From Nannochloropsis salina CCMP1776 (taxonomy: Eukaryota; Sar; Eustigmatophyceae; Eustigmatales; Monodopsidaceae): a stretch of DNA of 64,000 nucleotides. Under the pieces are notes generated by a model. It was not told the origin of the DNA and did no database searches. It saw only the letters and a list, made by a program, of their open reading frames with translations. Location of the stretch: NCBI GenBank assembly GCA_004565275.1, contig SDOX01000002.1, forward strand, positions 318,884 to 382,883, read 5' to 3'. The position numbers were made by a program, and so were the translations under genes. Positions 52,299 through 62,076 of this stretch are shown in pieces (position 1 is the first letter of the stretch; each line of letters opens with the position of its first letter).

Positions 52299-52751
52299 TC
52301 CTTAAGCTTTTCGCTCTCTGTCGTGTATAGCCTGAAGGCCTCTCAGCGATGATAATTAACAAAGGCGGGTGTGAGGATGAAAGCATGTACGAAGGAAGCA
52401 TACGGGGGAGAGGCTACTTTAGCGGGGGAGCCATGACTTTGGTAGAAGTCATGCACTGAGCGTGAACCATTGAGAGGAAATGCCTGCAAGTACGTGAAAA
52501 AACACGCATGTCTAGGTAACAAGTGAAATACGTCGCATGCGGATTAAAGAAAGGAAAAAGGCAACAGCAGCCTCGACCGCTCGATGATATCATTCCTGAG
52601 ATTGAAGGCACATGGCCCACTCAGGGGGCCCGGCATTAATTTATCTCTTCCGATCATTAAACTCACTTTGACGCACGAATAGACACACCACTGCGTATTT
52701 AATCAAGCCTGTGCCAATTACAGAGATTGAAACGTGGCAGCAAGCTTCCAA
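52299..52751. promoter_or_regulatory. Divergent promoter region between LysRS and the SpoU-type methyltransferase genes
   Basis: 453 bp between two divergent start codons, so it should contain both promoters. Both flanking proteins have N-terminal hydrophobic leaders and act on RNA in translation, which makes joint regulation a fair guess. No specific site was recognised. Confidence 0.4.
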
Positions 52752-54098
52752 ATGAGGGCGCTACGTAGCATCTGTGTCTCCCTCATCCTCCACTTGCACC
52801 TTGCGAAGGTCGGGAGGGGCTACATGATGCCATTATGGGACACGTCCACCCCTAAAATAGATCCAAATTACCATTCACGCTCATTTCGTGCAATGATAAT
52901 GAGCTCGACCGACCGAAGCGTCCGTCAGCCCAAGAAAACGATAGCTTACGAGGCGGCTTTAAAAGACAGAGGAGCCCCCGCGGTCATTCTCGTCCGGCCC
53001 TACCTCGACGAGAATGTAGGTTCTTGCGCGCGGGCCATGCTGAACTTTGGGTTGACAGACCTACGAATCATTGACCCTTTTTGCGATCATCTCACCCCGA
53101 TGGCTCGTGCTCGTGCCTCGGGAGCCGACAACGTCTTGGAGGGGGCCCGAGTATTCCGAGGCCTGGACGAGGCGGTGGCGGACTTGAGCGAGGTCATTGG
53201 TACCAGCGCCCGTCAGCGCGACATGACCGTTACAATTGTCTCTCCTGAAGAGGCTGCACGCTTGGCAGTGGGCACGCTTGCCAATTTCGCCCAAGGGGGC
53301 GCACGTGCCGGGTATATGTTTGGGAGCGAGCGAAACGGTCTCACGAATGAGGACTTGGTCTACGCGGATCGAATCCTGCAGATTCCCACGAACCCTGCAT
53401 TTAGCAGTTTAAATTTAGGGCAAGCCGTTCAAATTTGCGGGTAAGCGTGTAGTGACAGGCTCCAAGAGTGAGGAAAGGAAGCCGGAATAAGACGAACAGG
53501 GGGCGCTGTTTCCTTGCCAAGGAGCCTGACGCCCTCATATCCTTTCCTCCCCTCCCTCCCCTCTTTCCCTGCATCCAGTTACGAGTACTGGAAAGCTCGA
53601 GCTCGCCTCGGGGACGGCGCCTACAGTTACAAGGAAAGCGCGCTGAGCATGGCTAAGGGCACGCGCCTTGCCACGGTCGGGGAGGTGGAGGGCGTATGGG
53701 CCCGCGTCCGGGAGCTGCTGGATGCTGCCGAGCTGAACCCAGACCCGCACGTCCGCAAGGGGCTGTACGACAGGTTTCAGAACTGGCTGTTGCGTTCGAG
53801 GCCCGACGTGAGGGACGTGAATGCCCTCCACGGCGCGGTCTCCACCCTGGTCAGCAAACACGAGAGGTTGGAGGGGCTGAAGGAGGCGCTACGGGAGGGG
53901 AACGCGCGGAATCGGCAGCAGTCCACAACGCCGAGGAGAAACAAGGGGAAGCCAGGGAGAGGCTCCGGGGGGGTTGTCGGCACGGAAGGGGATTGGCGGA
54001 AAAGGACGGATCGGGAGAGAGCGCCAGTAGAGGAGGAGGGCGGGGGGGAGGGCTGGCAGGAGGAGGAGCAGGCGATACAGCGGGGATCTGGTTGGTGA
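52752..54098 (+). CDS. SpoU/TrmJ-type RNA 2'-O-methyltransferase, probably organellar
   Basis: Two exons, 52752-53440 and 53579-54098 (intron 138 nt), giving 402 residues. The start is the first ATG; the frame runs six codons further up without ATG. The leader MRALRSICVSLILHLHLAKVG is signal-like, so plastid or mitochondrial import is possible. The SPOUT fold has all three motifs: NVGSCARAMLNFGL (1), YMFGSERNGLTNEDL (2) and IPTNPAFSSLNLGQAVQI (3), whose trefoil knot binds SAM. The pattern is that of TrmJ/TrmH-family enzymes, which methylate the ribose of tRNA position 32 or of rRNA. The C-terminal half (exon 2) has an alpha-helical segment (LYDRFQNWLLRSRPDVRDVNALHGAVSTLVSKHERL), as in TrmJ, then a disordered Gly/Glu/Arg tail. 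Specific target unknown. Confidence 0.87.
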
Positions 54099-54581
54099 GA
54101 TAGAAGCAATGGTACCCGATGGCAAAAATGTAAAGCAAAGGATTCGGGGAAAACGAGATTTGCTTCTTTTTCTTTCCCTAGCCTGATATTTACGATGAAA
54201 GCTTTGTACATTGGAAGGGCGGTCCGCGCAATAAATTTTGTGAAGGGTGAAGGAGAGCGGCGATGGCCTACAAATTCTTCTTCATCTCCTGTATGATAAT
54301 ATAAGGTAGAAGAGGAAATTATGCTTCGCATGGTTTTTCTCAAAGAATCGATTCCTCAGGTCCTCGCAAGGAAAGCGTAGACAGGGTAATGTCTCACCGC
54401 GGCACAACGGCAAGTCATGGACGTGAGCCCGCAGTTGTTTAAGCGATGATGTGTAATGTTGCATCATTAATGTACGCGTGGGCACGGGAATTTTCCTGAG
54501 CGCCACACCCGCTTTTACTATGTGCGCCTTTCCCTCTCTCGACACATGCCACGTACGTACACGACTTACCCTGTCCCCTTG
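54099..54581. other. Convergent intergenic region, no gene seen
   Basis: 3' flanks of the methyltransferase and POP5 genes. No RNA gene or domain is seen. Confidence 0.4.
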
Positions 54582-55399
54582 CTAAACGCCTTGAATGGCG
54601 CTGCTGATCTGTGCCTGGTAGAAGGCTGTCGATGCCGCCATCAAGCTTTCCTGGTCTGGACGCCGATTATTACCCTCCAATTCATTCGCTGCCCGCACAA
54701 GGATGGAGACTGCGTCGAGCCGACAAGTACGCACTGATCCTGACACACGAAGGACACTGATGTTTGCCTTGATCGCACTAGAATCTCTGCCACCGCTATT
54801 GCCGCTGGTAATGCTGCCTCCTAAGCTTGTGACAAGTGTCATCGCCGCCCACACGGATCGGAAACTGTCTCGGGGACACCTCAGGATAAAAATTTGGGTG
54901 GCCTCATCATAGTATCGAACTTGCATAGAGAGAAGGAGAGAAGCGGCCCCGAAATTCCCAAAATTGCTTTGGACTGATTCCTACTTGGTTTGTGTGAATG
55001 AATACAAAACGGTGGGGGAGAATGAACAGATTTGTTGGGAAAAAAATCGCAAACTCCATTAAGCCTACTGAGATGCATCAACGATCCCCGCCTTTCCCAT
55101 GCCCACAAAGATAAGACAGAACAATGAGTAAACTCCGACAGAGGGACCAATCTGCGCGCATGATTGCGGTGCGGCAGGTCGCTCGGCCAGGAGGTTGCTC
55201 GTGTCAGAGCCCGTCTGCCCATGTCCTTGTGGCCTGTCGAAGAAGCCCATCTCCTCAAACGACAGACGCGGCCTTTTCTTGGAGTACTTACTTTGATGGC
55301 ACGCAGGATGTCGAACGCAGTGACTTTCTTTTTGAGAGCACCTTTCTGATGAGGCCGTAGATGTAGCTTGCAAGTTAAATATCTGAGACGAACCCTCAT
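54582..55399 (-). CDS. POP5: RNase P/MRP protein subunit POP5
   Basis: Two exons, 55399-55292 and 54980-54582 (intron 311 nt, GTAAGT...AAGTAG), giving 168 residues. Exon 1 starts MRVRLRYLTCKL, the usual opening of POP5. After the join comes ESVQSNFGNFGAASLLLSMQVRYYD, matching the family's HGTFGAA...VRYLN strand-turn, then IFILRCPRDSFRSVWAAMTLV and SVRTCRLDAVS, the conserved RTC block. POP5 is a core protein of RNase P (5' leader removal from pre-tRNA) and RNase MRP (pre-rRNA cleavage). Phase and acceptor agree. The gene is divergent from MRNIP with 244 bp between the starts. Confident. Confidence 0.9.
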
Positions 55400-55643
55400 G
55401 CGTTTTACTCGTCGCCTCTTCTCTCAATCCACACGCCCGCCCGACCGCACTAAACCGTGATCTTTCTGTCCTGTTTTGAGAATGGGGTATGGAAGATGTG
55501 CCTTCAGCACTGCAAGCCGTGCTCGCTGCATTTAATCTTTTTCCCTCCCCGCCACAAGCACATTTCAAGCCTCCCATTCGCCGCAGACTCGCTCAAAATA
55601 CAGCAACTAGGTTTGCTATAATTTTGCCTATATTTATGCCACT
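55400..55643. promoter_or_regulatory. Short divergent promoter between POP5 and MRNIP genes
   Basis: 244 bp between the start codons of two divergent housekeeping genes; both promoters must fit here or overlap. The role is inferred from layout alone. Confidence 0.45.
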
Positions 55644-56681
55644 ATGATACAGGAGAGCCTCATGCCGTCCTTCGTCCTCCTTCAATGCTACCAATGTCGC
55701 ATTTTCTCTCCCAACCAAGAAACGAAAAATTCCAAGTGGGCTTGCAGGATGTGTGGGGCTAAGCAGAGCATCCTAAAAGTCCACGCTAAAACAGACAGCG
55801 CTAAGGACCTCCGTGGGATTGCCCAGCAGTTGAATGCGCAGCAAGGCGCAACGCGTAGTGAAGAGTTTGTGATCCAACAATCTCCTGTCATTGCATCGCC
55901 TCCGATGTACGAGCTTTATGAAGGAGGAAGTGAGGAGGAGGAAGGAGGGGGGGAGAGCTGGACTTTCCGTCGTGGGCCGCCGCCACAGCCAATGAGCGGG
56001 TCTGCTGACGGTTACACCTGTCAAAGCCATCACGGTGTCCGAGGGAGTGACCAAGGGGAGCGAGAAGCATTCGGGGGGCAAGGCGGAAGTCGATGGAGTG
56101 CCTACCTGGTCGAGGATGAGGATGGACTAGGGAGAGGTGGGAATGCCGTCGGAGGGAGAGGTTGGATGAATGTGGAAGCCACGGAGGAGGATAATCGGCT
56201 GGTGACGGCCATACCGACAAGTCGGTCAGGTAAAGATCATGGCCGTGGGAAGGGAAAGGGAGGAGGGAGGGGCAGGCGAGATGAAGCGCAGGCGAGGGCA
56301 GGTGATGGAATTGAAGGGCCAGGCGGCGGATGGAGGGGAGAAGGGTGGGGCGGAGACCGGAGTAGGGAGGGAGGGGAAGAAGGGGCGGTGCGTGAAAGAG
56401 CAGGCAGCACGCGTGCCGAAGTAGGGCAGACGAGCACGATGAGTGTGGGGCTGCGAGCCTCAAGATCAGGGAGAGGGGCCCGTGGTGAGGGAGGAGTGGG
56501 CGGCCGCCTCGGAGAGGGGAAGCGATCCCGTATGTACGAGGACCGGGATGGCGGTTCAAAACGGCACCTTGCCGCCCCATCAATGTCGATTGAGGCGGGA
56601 GGTGGGGGGGGGCGGGGTGGCTTGGGGAAGGGCGGAGGGGCGAGGGGCGAGGGCAGGAGCCGGTGGTCGGAGTTCTTATGA
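55644..56681 (+). CDS. MRNIP: MRN complex-interacting protein (MRNIP, UPF0544 family)
   Basis: A single exon of 345 residues. The N-terminal 60 residues are the family hallmark: FVLLQCYQCRIFSPNQ and KWACRMCGAKQSILKVHA, two CxxC pairs of a small zinc-binding unit, then a helix (AKDLRGIAQQLNAQQG). The remainder is disordered and very rich in Gly, Arg, Glu and Ser. It carries two copies of a SRW(S/A)xxL motif (SRWSAYL mid-protein and SRWSEFL at the very C-terminus), like the repeated SKW/SRW-xFL peptides of MRNIP proteins. In animals MRNIP supports MRE11-RAD50-NBS1 in DNA repair and protects replication forks. The low-complexity tail is larger and more Gly-rich than in vertebrates. The neighbouring gene is ORC5, another chromosome-maintenance protein. 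Confidence 0.87.
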   Translation: MIQESLMPSFVLLQCYQCRIFSPNQETKNSKWACRMCGAKQSILKVHAKTDSAKDLRGIAQQLNAQQGATRSEEFVIQQSPVIASPPMYELYEGGSEEEEGGGESWTFRRGPPPQPMSGSADGYTCQSHHGVRGSDQGEREAFGGQGGSRWSAYLVEDEDGLGRGGNAVGGRGWMNVEATEEDNRLVTAIPTSRSGKDHGRGKGKGGGRGRRDEAQARAGDGIEGPGGGWRGEGWGGDRSREGGEEGAVRERAGSTRAEVGQTSTMSVGLRASRSGRGARGEGGVGGRLGEGKRSRMYEDRDGGSKRHLAAPSMSIEAGGGGGRGGLGKGGGARGEGRSRWSEFL

Positions 56682-56906
56682 TGGAAAAGGCCCCGACAAG
56701 TGCGGGATGGAGCTCGCTCTCGGAGTGAAAAGCTTGATCGTCGCGGGCGGACGTTCAGTAGAGTTCTGGCTTTGTGGGCCCATTGTGTCTCGGGGACAGA
56801 AAGGAGAAGCCCGTCGCGATGAAGCAAAAGAAAGAAACCCCGTCTCTCGGTCTTCTGTGCGACCCTACGCACGCACATAATCTTTCGTTTTCAGCCTCCC
56901 TTCCAA
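56682..56906. other. Short convergent intergenic region
   Basis: 225 bp between the stops of MRNIP and ORC5, with no gene seen. Confidence 0.4.
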
Positions 56907-59318
56907 TCACCCCCGCGCCCCCTCCAAATACTGCCCCAAGGCCACCTCCAGGTCTGCCGCCACCTCCTTCACCAATGCCTCGTCCACGTTGCACTTGAAC
57001 TTGAACCCTCCCAGCTCCCCCGCCCCCCCCCGGACCCGCAGGAGGAGTCGGTGCTTGACCAGCGTGTTGATCTGCGCGAAGAGCTCTGTGGTGCCCGTGT
57101 TGTTGGCGTAGGCCGCGCCGGTGGTCCGACTGAGGGCGATCAGGCAGGTGAAGATGGAGAGAAGTCGTTCGAGAGAGAAGGCGCGCACGCCCTCCTTCCG
57201 CGCCTGGGCATCCTCCGCCTCGGCCGCCCGGGTGGCGCTCGCGGCGCTTCGGTAAGTCCGTCGTCCCCCGCGTGCGGAGGGGAGGGCGAAGAGGTGCATG
57301 TCTGTCTCGGGGGGGAGGTGGGAGGCCAGGAAGGCCGCAAGGAGGAGGTAAAGCGCCAGCTTGGGGAGCTCATAGCGGAGCAGGGCGCGAGGAGGCGGGC
57401 GAGCGGGCGGCGAGAAGGAGGGCGGGGGCCCCTCTAGGCGGTGCCCATCCCAGCCGGTGGGATCGCGACTCAGGACCGATCCCACAGGCGCGGGCCCCGC
57501 CTCAAGGCCGGGCGCGAGCACGGCGGGCATGTACAGACAGCTGTGCGTGGCCCGGTGGAGGAGGGGTCGCACGTGCTCGAAGAGGTCCATGTGGCCGAAG
57601 GCGCCTCTCCCTCCTTTCCCTCCTCCGCCTCCTCCTCGACCTCGGCCTGGCTCGCCTGCGTCCCCCTGCGTCCCGTTGTCCCCCCCTCCACAAGCGCCTT
57701 CGCTGAGAACGGGTGCCAAGTACCTCTCAGAGAGCAAGACAGCCATGCGCCGCATCTCCCTTACGTCGCGCGTGGAGGAGTACAGCGAGGCGACCAGCAT
57801 GGTCACGAGGTCCTTCATGAGGGCCTCGACTGCCTTCTCCCCCTCCCGCTCCTCCCCCCCCTCGCCGTGAGGAAGGAAAGGGGAGACCCCTGCGGCCGCC
57901 CGCAAGCTTCGGAGCAGGATCTCCGTCGCCTGCGCCTTGGTATAGGCGGGGAAGGGCAAATGGAGGGCGGCGCCCCCCTCCAAGGCCCCCGGAACCGACT
58001 CGGGCGCTTCCGCGACCAATACCACCGAGAGAGCGACGCGCGAGGCGGTCCCACCCTGGCCCCAGTCCCCCCGCCGGCCCTTGGGTCCTTGCAGCATCGA
58101 CGGGAGCTCCAGAAGCTCGTGACGCACCGAGCCCACGCCGCCGGGGAGGCGGTCCGCCGAGTCCAACACCACCACGAAGGGCGTCTGGTTCGGAGCCTCG
58201 GCGCCCGCCCGCTGCCCATGCCACCCCTGTCCCCGCCAGGACCGCAGCAGGTGCAGGAGGCCCGCCATGGTCGCACAGCGATGGGGCAAGGGCATCAGCC
58301 CCGCCTCCAGGCCCCTGCCCTCGGAGCCTTCCAGCACCGAGCTCCTCTGCGCGAAATACGGGTCTTCCTCCTCCTCTTCTTCCTCCTCCTCCTCTTCCTC
58401 CTCTTTTTCCTCCTCACTGTTACCGTCGGCGCTGCCCTCCTCTTCACTGAAATGGCCTCGCACGCTGTCCTCCTTCTCTCCCTCCCCTTCCTCCCATCCC
58501 CCTCTCACCCATCTTTCTGCCTTCCCTTCCCTTTCGACGGAAAGCTCGCTTGTGACCCCGCGTTGTCTACCCTGCGCTTCGGCAGTGCGCGCCTTCTTCG
58601 CCTGCTGAGCGTCCTCATCCACCCAGTCGTCCTCCTCCACATAACCGAGGTCCTGGTAGCCACAGACCCGACTCTGGCTTTCCAGGTGTCTCAACCATGC
58701 CGCGGCGATCGTACTATACAGTGACCGGGCAGTCGGATGCTCCACCCCACGGATGTGCGCGTGGGGCAGCTGCAACGCGCGGAGGACGTCGGCGACCACA
58801 CCAGTCTTCCCCCCCCCGCTCGGCCCATGCACCAGGATGACTGAGGAGGACGGGCTCGCCTCGCCTGGGGACGGGAGAAGGAGGGCCAACGCGTCGATTT
58901 GCGCCCCACGCCCCACCCATTTGGCTTTCACTTGTTCCAATGTTGGCGGCACTGGCAAAGAAGAGGCGCTAATAGACATGACCGAGTCGTGAGGATGGCT
59001 GAGAGAGCGCACGCCCTCGGTTGGGGGGTTGGGGTCTGCCGGTGAGGCGTCGCGCAGACTGAGCTTCACATCCTTGAGTCCAAGTTGTTTCAGGAACTCC
59101 TGATTTTCACGAATGCTCTCCTGGCGTTTCTTCTCGATATCAGAGAGGTGCTGGCGTGCGTTATCCTTGTTGAATTGAGGGAGGTCGGTGGCCTTCGGGT
59201 CGCTGCTAGTGCTGCCAGAACTTGCGCCGTCCTCCGTCTTTCCCACCTCGCTCCCAAAGAAACCGCGTGCACTTCCGCGTGCTCTTTTCCTCCCATTTCC
59301 CGTGATAAACGAGAACAT
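56907..59318 (-). CDS. ORC5: Origin recognition complex subunit 5 (ORC5)
   Basis: A single exon of 803 residues, far longer than the ~435 of human ORC5 because of low-complexity insertions. An N-terminal ~130-residue extension precedes the AAA+ core: Walker A HGPSGGGKTGVV, Walker B PFVVVLDSADRL, sensor region and YTKAQATEILLRSLR. The C-terminal winged-helix region has RYELPKLALYLLLAAFLASHLP, FSLERLLSIFTCLIAL and FKFKCNVDEALVKEVA, matching the ORC5 C-terminus. A Glu-rich insertion (encoded near 58350-58430) sits between Walker A and Walker B. ORC5 binds ATP within the ORC hexamer that loads MCM at replication origins. CDC6 or ORC4 are alternatives, but the C-terminus fits ORC5. Divergent from the DDX47 gene. 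Confidence 0.87.
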   Translation of the reverse strand: MFSFITGNGRKRARGSARGFFGSEVGKTEDGASSGSTSSDPKATDLPQFNKDNARQHLSDIEKKRQESIRENQEFLKQLGLKDVKLSLRDASPADPNPPTEGVRSLSHPHDSVMSISASSLPVPPTLEQVKAKWVGRGAQIDALALLLPSPGEASPSSSVILVHGPSGGGKTGVVADVLRALQLPHAHIRGVEHPTARSLYSTIAAAWLRHLESQSRVCGYQDLGYVEEDDWVDEDAQQAKKARTAEAQGRQRGVTSELSVEREGKAERWVRGGWEEGEGEKEDSVRGHFSEEEGSADGNSEEEKEEEEEEEEEEEEEDPYFAQRSSVLEGSEGRGLEAGLMPLPHRCATMAGLLHLLRSWRGQGWHGQRAGAEAPNQTPFVVVLDSADRLPGGVGSVRHELLELPSMLQGPKGRRGDWGQGGTASRVALSVVLVAEAPESVPGALEGGAALHLPFPAYTKAQATEILLRSLRAAAGVSPFLPHGEGGEEREGEKAVEALMKDLVTMLVASLYSSTRDVREMRRMAVLLSERYLAPVLSEGACGGGDNGTQGDAGEPGRGRGGGGGGKGGRGAFGHMDLFEHVRPLLHRATHSCLYMPAVLAPGLEAGPAPVGSVLSRDPTGWDGHRLEGPPPSFSPPARPPPRALLRYELPKLALYLLLAAFLASHLPPETDMHLFALPSARGGRRTYRSAASATRAAEAEDAQARKEGVRAFSLERLLSIFTCLIALSRTTGAAYANNTGTTELFAQINTLVKHRLLLRVRGGAGELGGFKFKCNVDEALVKEVAADLEVALGQYLEGARG
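58355..58432 (-). repeat. GAG/GGA triplet tract coding poly-Glu in ORC5
   Basis: A pyrimidine-rich run on the plus strand (TCC/CTC triplets) that reads as an almost unbroken Glu run in the ORC5 protein. It is similar in kind to the tract in MRD1. Confidence 0.85.
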
Positions 59319-59651
59319 GACCTAGTCTAGGAATGGTAGGGTTGGTCAGCTCTGTTAAGTAGGAATACGTCAAAGTGCCAACGCGTTCTTCGTCTCGGCG
59401 ATGGACTTGCCCTCCGGCTGCCGTCCAGGAACACGGTAACGCCAAAACCTGAGGAGCACAAGCACCTACCGCACAATTAAAACGTAACACGCTTATTCCA
59501 TCCTTTGTCCCATTGACCTCAGGCCTTGATTGCCTCAGTAAGGTCTGACTTCCTTGAGGTAATCAACGTATCCGCGCAGGCCCAGCAACCAACCTCCTCC
59601 CTCCCTTGGGCTACCCCCTTGGCGTTTACCAACTCCATTTCCGCCTCAAAC
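59319..59651. promoter_or_regulatory. Divergent promoter region between ORC5 and DDX47 genes
   Basis: 333 bp between the two start codons, with both promoters expected. The DDX47 frame stays open upstream to 59526 but contains no ATG, so this part is treated as 5' untranslated. Confidence 0.4.
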
Positions 59652-61130
59652 ATGGTTACAAACGGCCAAAAAAAGGATGGGGAGGAGCAAAATACACATT
59701 CTGACGTCGACCTGGATTCTGACCCAGCCAAAGGGGGTGAGGATGACGTGCAGACCTTCGAGGCGCTGGGTGTGGTCAAGCCTCTCTGTGAGGCCTGCGC
59801 AGCGATCGGATGGACGAAACCCACGGGAATCCAGCAACAAGCTATCCCAGCGGCTCTACAGGGCCGTGATGTGATCGGGCTGGCTGAGACAGGTTCAGGC
59901 AAGACTGGTGCGTTTGCTTTGCCGGTGCTGCAAGCCTTGTTGGCAAAGCCTCAACGCCTTTTTGCGGTTGTGCTCGCCCCGACACGTGAGCTGGCGTTCC
60001 AGATACACGAAGTCTTCGAGGCCTTGGGTGCAAGCATTGGCCTCAAATCCTGCTGTGTGGTAGGAGGTGTGGACATGATGACGCAGGCGATCGCATTGGC
60101 ACGCAAACCGCACGTGGTGGTGGCCACCCCGGGGCGTCTGGTCGACCATTTGGAGAACACGAAGGGTTTCCACATCCGCGAGGCCCGCTTCCTGGTACTG
60201 GACGAGGCCGATCGCATGCTCTCCATGGATTTCGAGGAGGAGATCAACAAGATCCTGGCCATCATGCCCACGGGGAAGCACCGCCGGACCCTCCTTTTCA
60301 GCGCGACCATGACCTCGAAAGTAGCCAAGCTCCAGCGTGCCTCCCTCACCGACCCGGTCAAGGTGGAGGCGTCCGACAAGTTCACGACGCCCCGCACCCT
60401 CGTGCAGCAGTACCTCTTCATCCCCGCCAAGTACAAGGACTGCTACCTGGCCTACGCGCTCAACGAGGCCGCCGGTCAGACCATCCTCGTCTTCGTCGCC
60501 ACATGCAACAACGCTCAGCGCCTCGCCCTCCTGCTCCGCAACCTGGGCTTCGGCGCCATCTGTCTCCACGGGCAGATGACCCAACCCAAGCGCCTGGGGG
60601 CCCTCCACAAGTTTAAGTCGGGCCAGCGCTCCATCCTCATCGCCACGGACGTAGCCTCCCGGGGCCTAGACATCCCCGCGGTGGACTTGGTCATCAATTT
60701 CGACATCCCCTCCTACGGGAAGGACTACATCCACCGGGTGGGCCGCACTGCGCGCGCAGGCCGGGCGGGAAGATCCATCGCCATGGTCACGCAGTATGAC
60801 GTGGAGGTGTATCAGCGGCTCGAAGCCTTGCTGGGAACCAAGCTACCCGAGTACAAAACCGACGAGGAGACGGTCTTGATCCTGCTGGAGCGGGTCAGTG
60901 AGGCACAACGGATTGCGGCGAGGGAATTGCGGGAGCTGACTTTGGGAGGGGGGAAGAAGGGGGGGAGGAAGCGGGGGAGAGATGGGGAGGGCGACGAGGA
61001 CGAGGGAGGGGAAGGCGGGAGGGAGGCAGGGGGCAAACCCTTAAAGGCCGGCCAGGGCGCGTTGAAGAGGGGGGGAGGTCGTGGGAGGACGAGAGGGAGA
61101 GGACAAGGGCGACGCCCGGGGCGCTTTTGA
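59652..61130 (+). CDS. RRP3: DEAD-box RNA helicase DDX47/Rrp3
   Basis: 492 residues from the ATG at 59652. Helicase motifs in order: Q motif ([19 protein letters not shown]...[13 protein letters not shown]), I AETGSGKT, Ia PTRELAFQ, Ib [25 protein letters not shown], then IV-VI ([45 protein letters not shown]). The match to DDX47/Rrp3 is close ([23 protein letters not shown]). The C-terminal 70 residues are a Gly/Arg/Lys-rich tail. Rrp3 unwinds RNA in the SSU processome and is needed for 18S rRNA maturation. Secure as a DEAD-box protein, and good for Rrp3/DDX47. No introns. Confidence 0.93.
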   Translation: MVTNGQKKDGEEQNTHSDVDLDSDPAKGGEDDVQTFEALGVVKPLCEACAAIGWTKPTGIQQQAIPAALQGRDVIGLAETGSGKTGAFALPVLQALLAKPQRLFAVVLAPTRELAFQIHEVFEALGASIGLKSCCVVGGVDMMTQAIALARKPHVVVATPGRLVDHLENTKGFHIREARFLVLDEADRMLSMDFEEEINKILAIMPTGKHRRTLLFSATMTSKVAKLQRASLTDPVKVEASDKFTTPRTLVQQYLFIPAKYKDCYLAYALNEAAGQTILVFVATCNNAQRLALLLRNLGFGAICLHGQMTQPKRLGALHKFKSGQRSILIATDVASRGLDIPAVDLVINFDIPSYGKDYIHRVGRTARAGRAGRSIAMVTQYDVEVYQRLEALLGTKLPEYKTDEETVLILLERVSEAQRIAARELRELTLGGGKKGGRKRGRDGEGDEDEGGEGGREAGGKPLKAGQGALKRGGGRGRTRGRGQGRRPGRF

Positions 61131-62076
61131 CGTGAATGCGCGAGACGAGATTATTTGGAGGGCCGAGAGCGAAGGGCTATATTCCGATGATCATCGGAAA
61201 AGAAATGGCCCCACCCGCGTAAAGGAATGGCTCTCATGTTGACGACAGTCTAACATCATGTCTCATTTTAATTTTTTTGCAGTCTCGTCCGTATGAAGCC
61301 ACAAATTACTCGACTTGTACCGCACGCACACGTGAACTTCACTACTTACTAATTCTATCACCCTCGCGTGCAGGGATCGCTCAAAACGGTCATATGTTTG
61401 CAAATTTCGATTCTCTTTCTTGCAGCCCCCTTCCGCATCTGTCCAGGTCTCCACCTTACTTCTAGAGATCTGGCTTCCGACAACACGAAGAGACAGCTGC
61501 GTTCCGAAACACCGAAACTCCAACTCTGTTCTGGTCCTCCTCCTGCATCCTCGTTCCGACACAGGCGACCCCTCCTCCGCTTTCACCGTCAGTGGAGCGC
61601 TATCATTCCTATCTCCGAGGCTGCCCCTCCTTTCTTGTTTTTTGATTTCGTTTGGTAGCATATTCATATCCCATATGTACACAAATGTGACGGCCAGCAA
61701 CGGCAACAGTCCAGGGACGGAGAGGCGTCTCCTTCGACACCACACCGCAAACGCCCATACCGTTGCTACGCTCCCTAGCCCTGCAGCAAAACTCCTTTCT
61801 GTACATGCGACAGTGAGAGCAATGCGTCAAGAATGCTTAATAGCAGTCGTGCCTCTCTCATCTTTTTCTGTATTCTTGCCGGTTCCTCGCCATTTTCCTG
61901 CATACCACGGACCCGTGCCTACATGTGCCTCTAGGTCATTGACTGATGTACCTTACTAAATTTCTCCTCAGTTTTTTCCTCCTAAGGTTTTGTCTGTACC
62001 ATCTCTATAGTGTGCGCACTCCATCAAAATCCCACGGTGTTTTTTTCGCCGTGGCGCACGGCCCTGCAGGGTGACG
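61131..62076. other. Convergent intergenic region, no supported gene
   Basis: 0.95 kb between the stops of DDX47 and the epimerase gene. Frames on both strands (for example minus 61263-61745, with one hydrophobic stretch) lack an ATG start or a known domain. Probably 3' untranslated regions. Confidence 0.4.

Noticed and set aside
55065-55577. A 170-residue minus-strand frame overlapping POP5
   Set aside because: It reads the POP5 first exon and intron in another frame; the POP5 join explains the region better.
57441-58724. A long plus-strand frame opposite ORC5
   Set aside because: It overlaps the AAA+ core of ORC5 on the other strand and has no recognisable features.
61263-61745. A minus-strand frame with a hydrophobic stretch
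   Set aside because: It has no ATG at its start, no family match, and lies in a convergent spacer expected to be untranslated.
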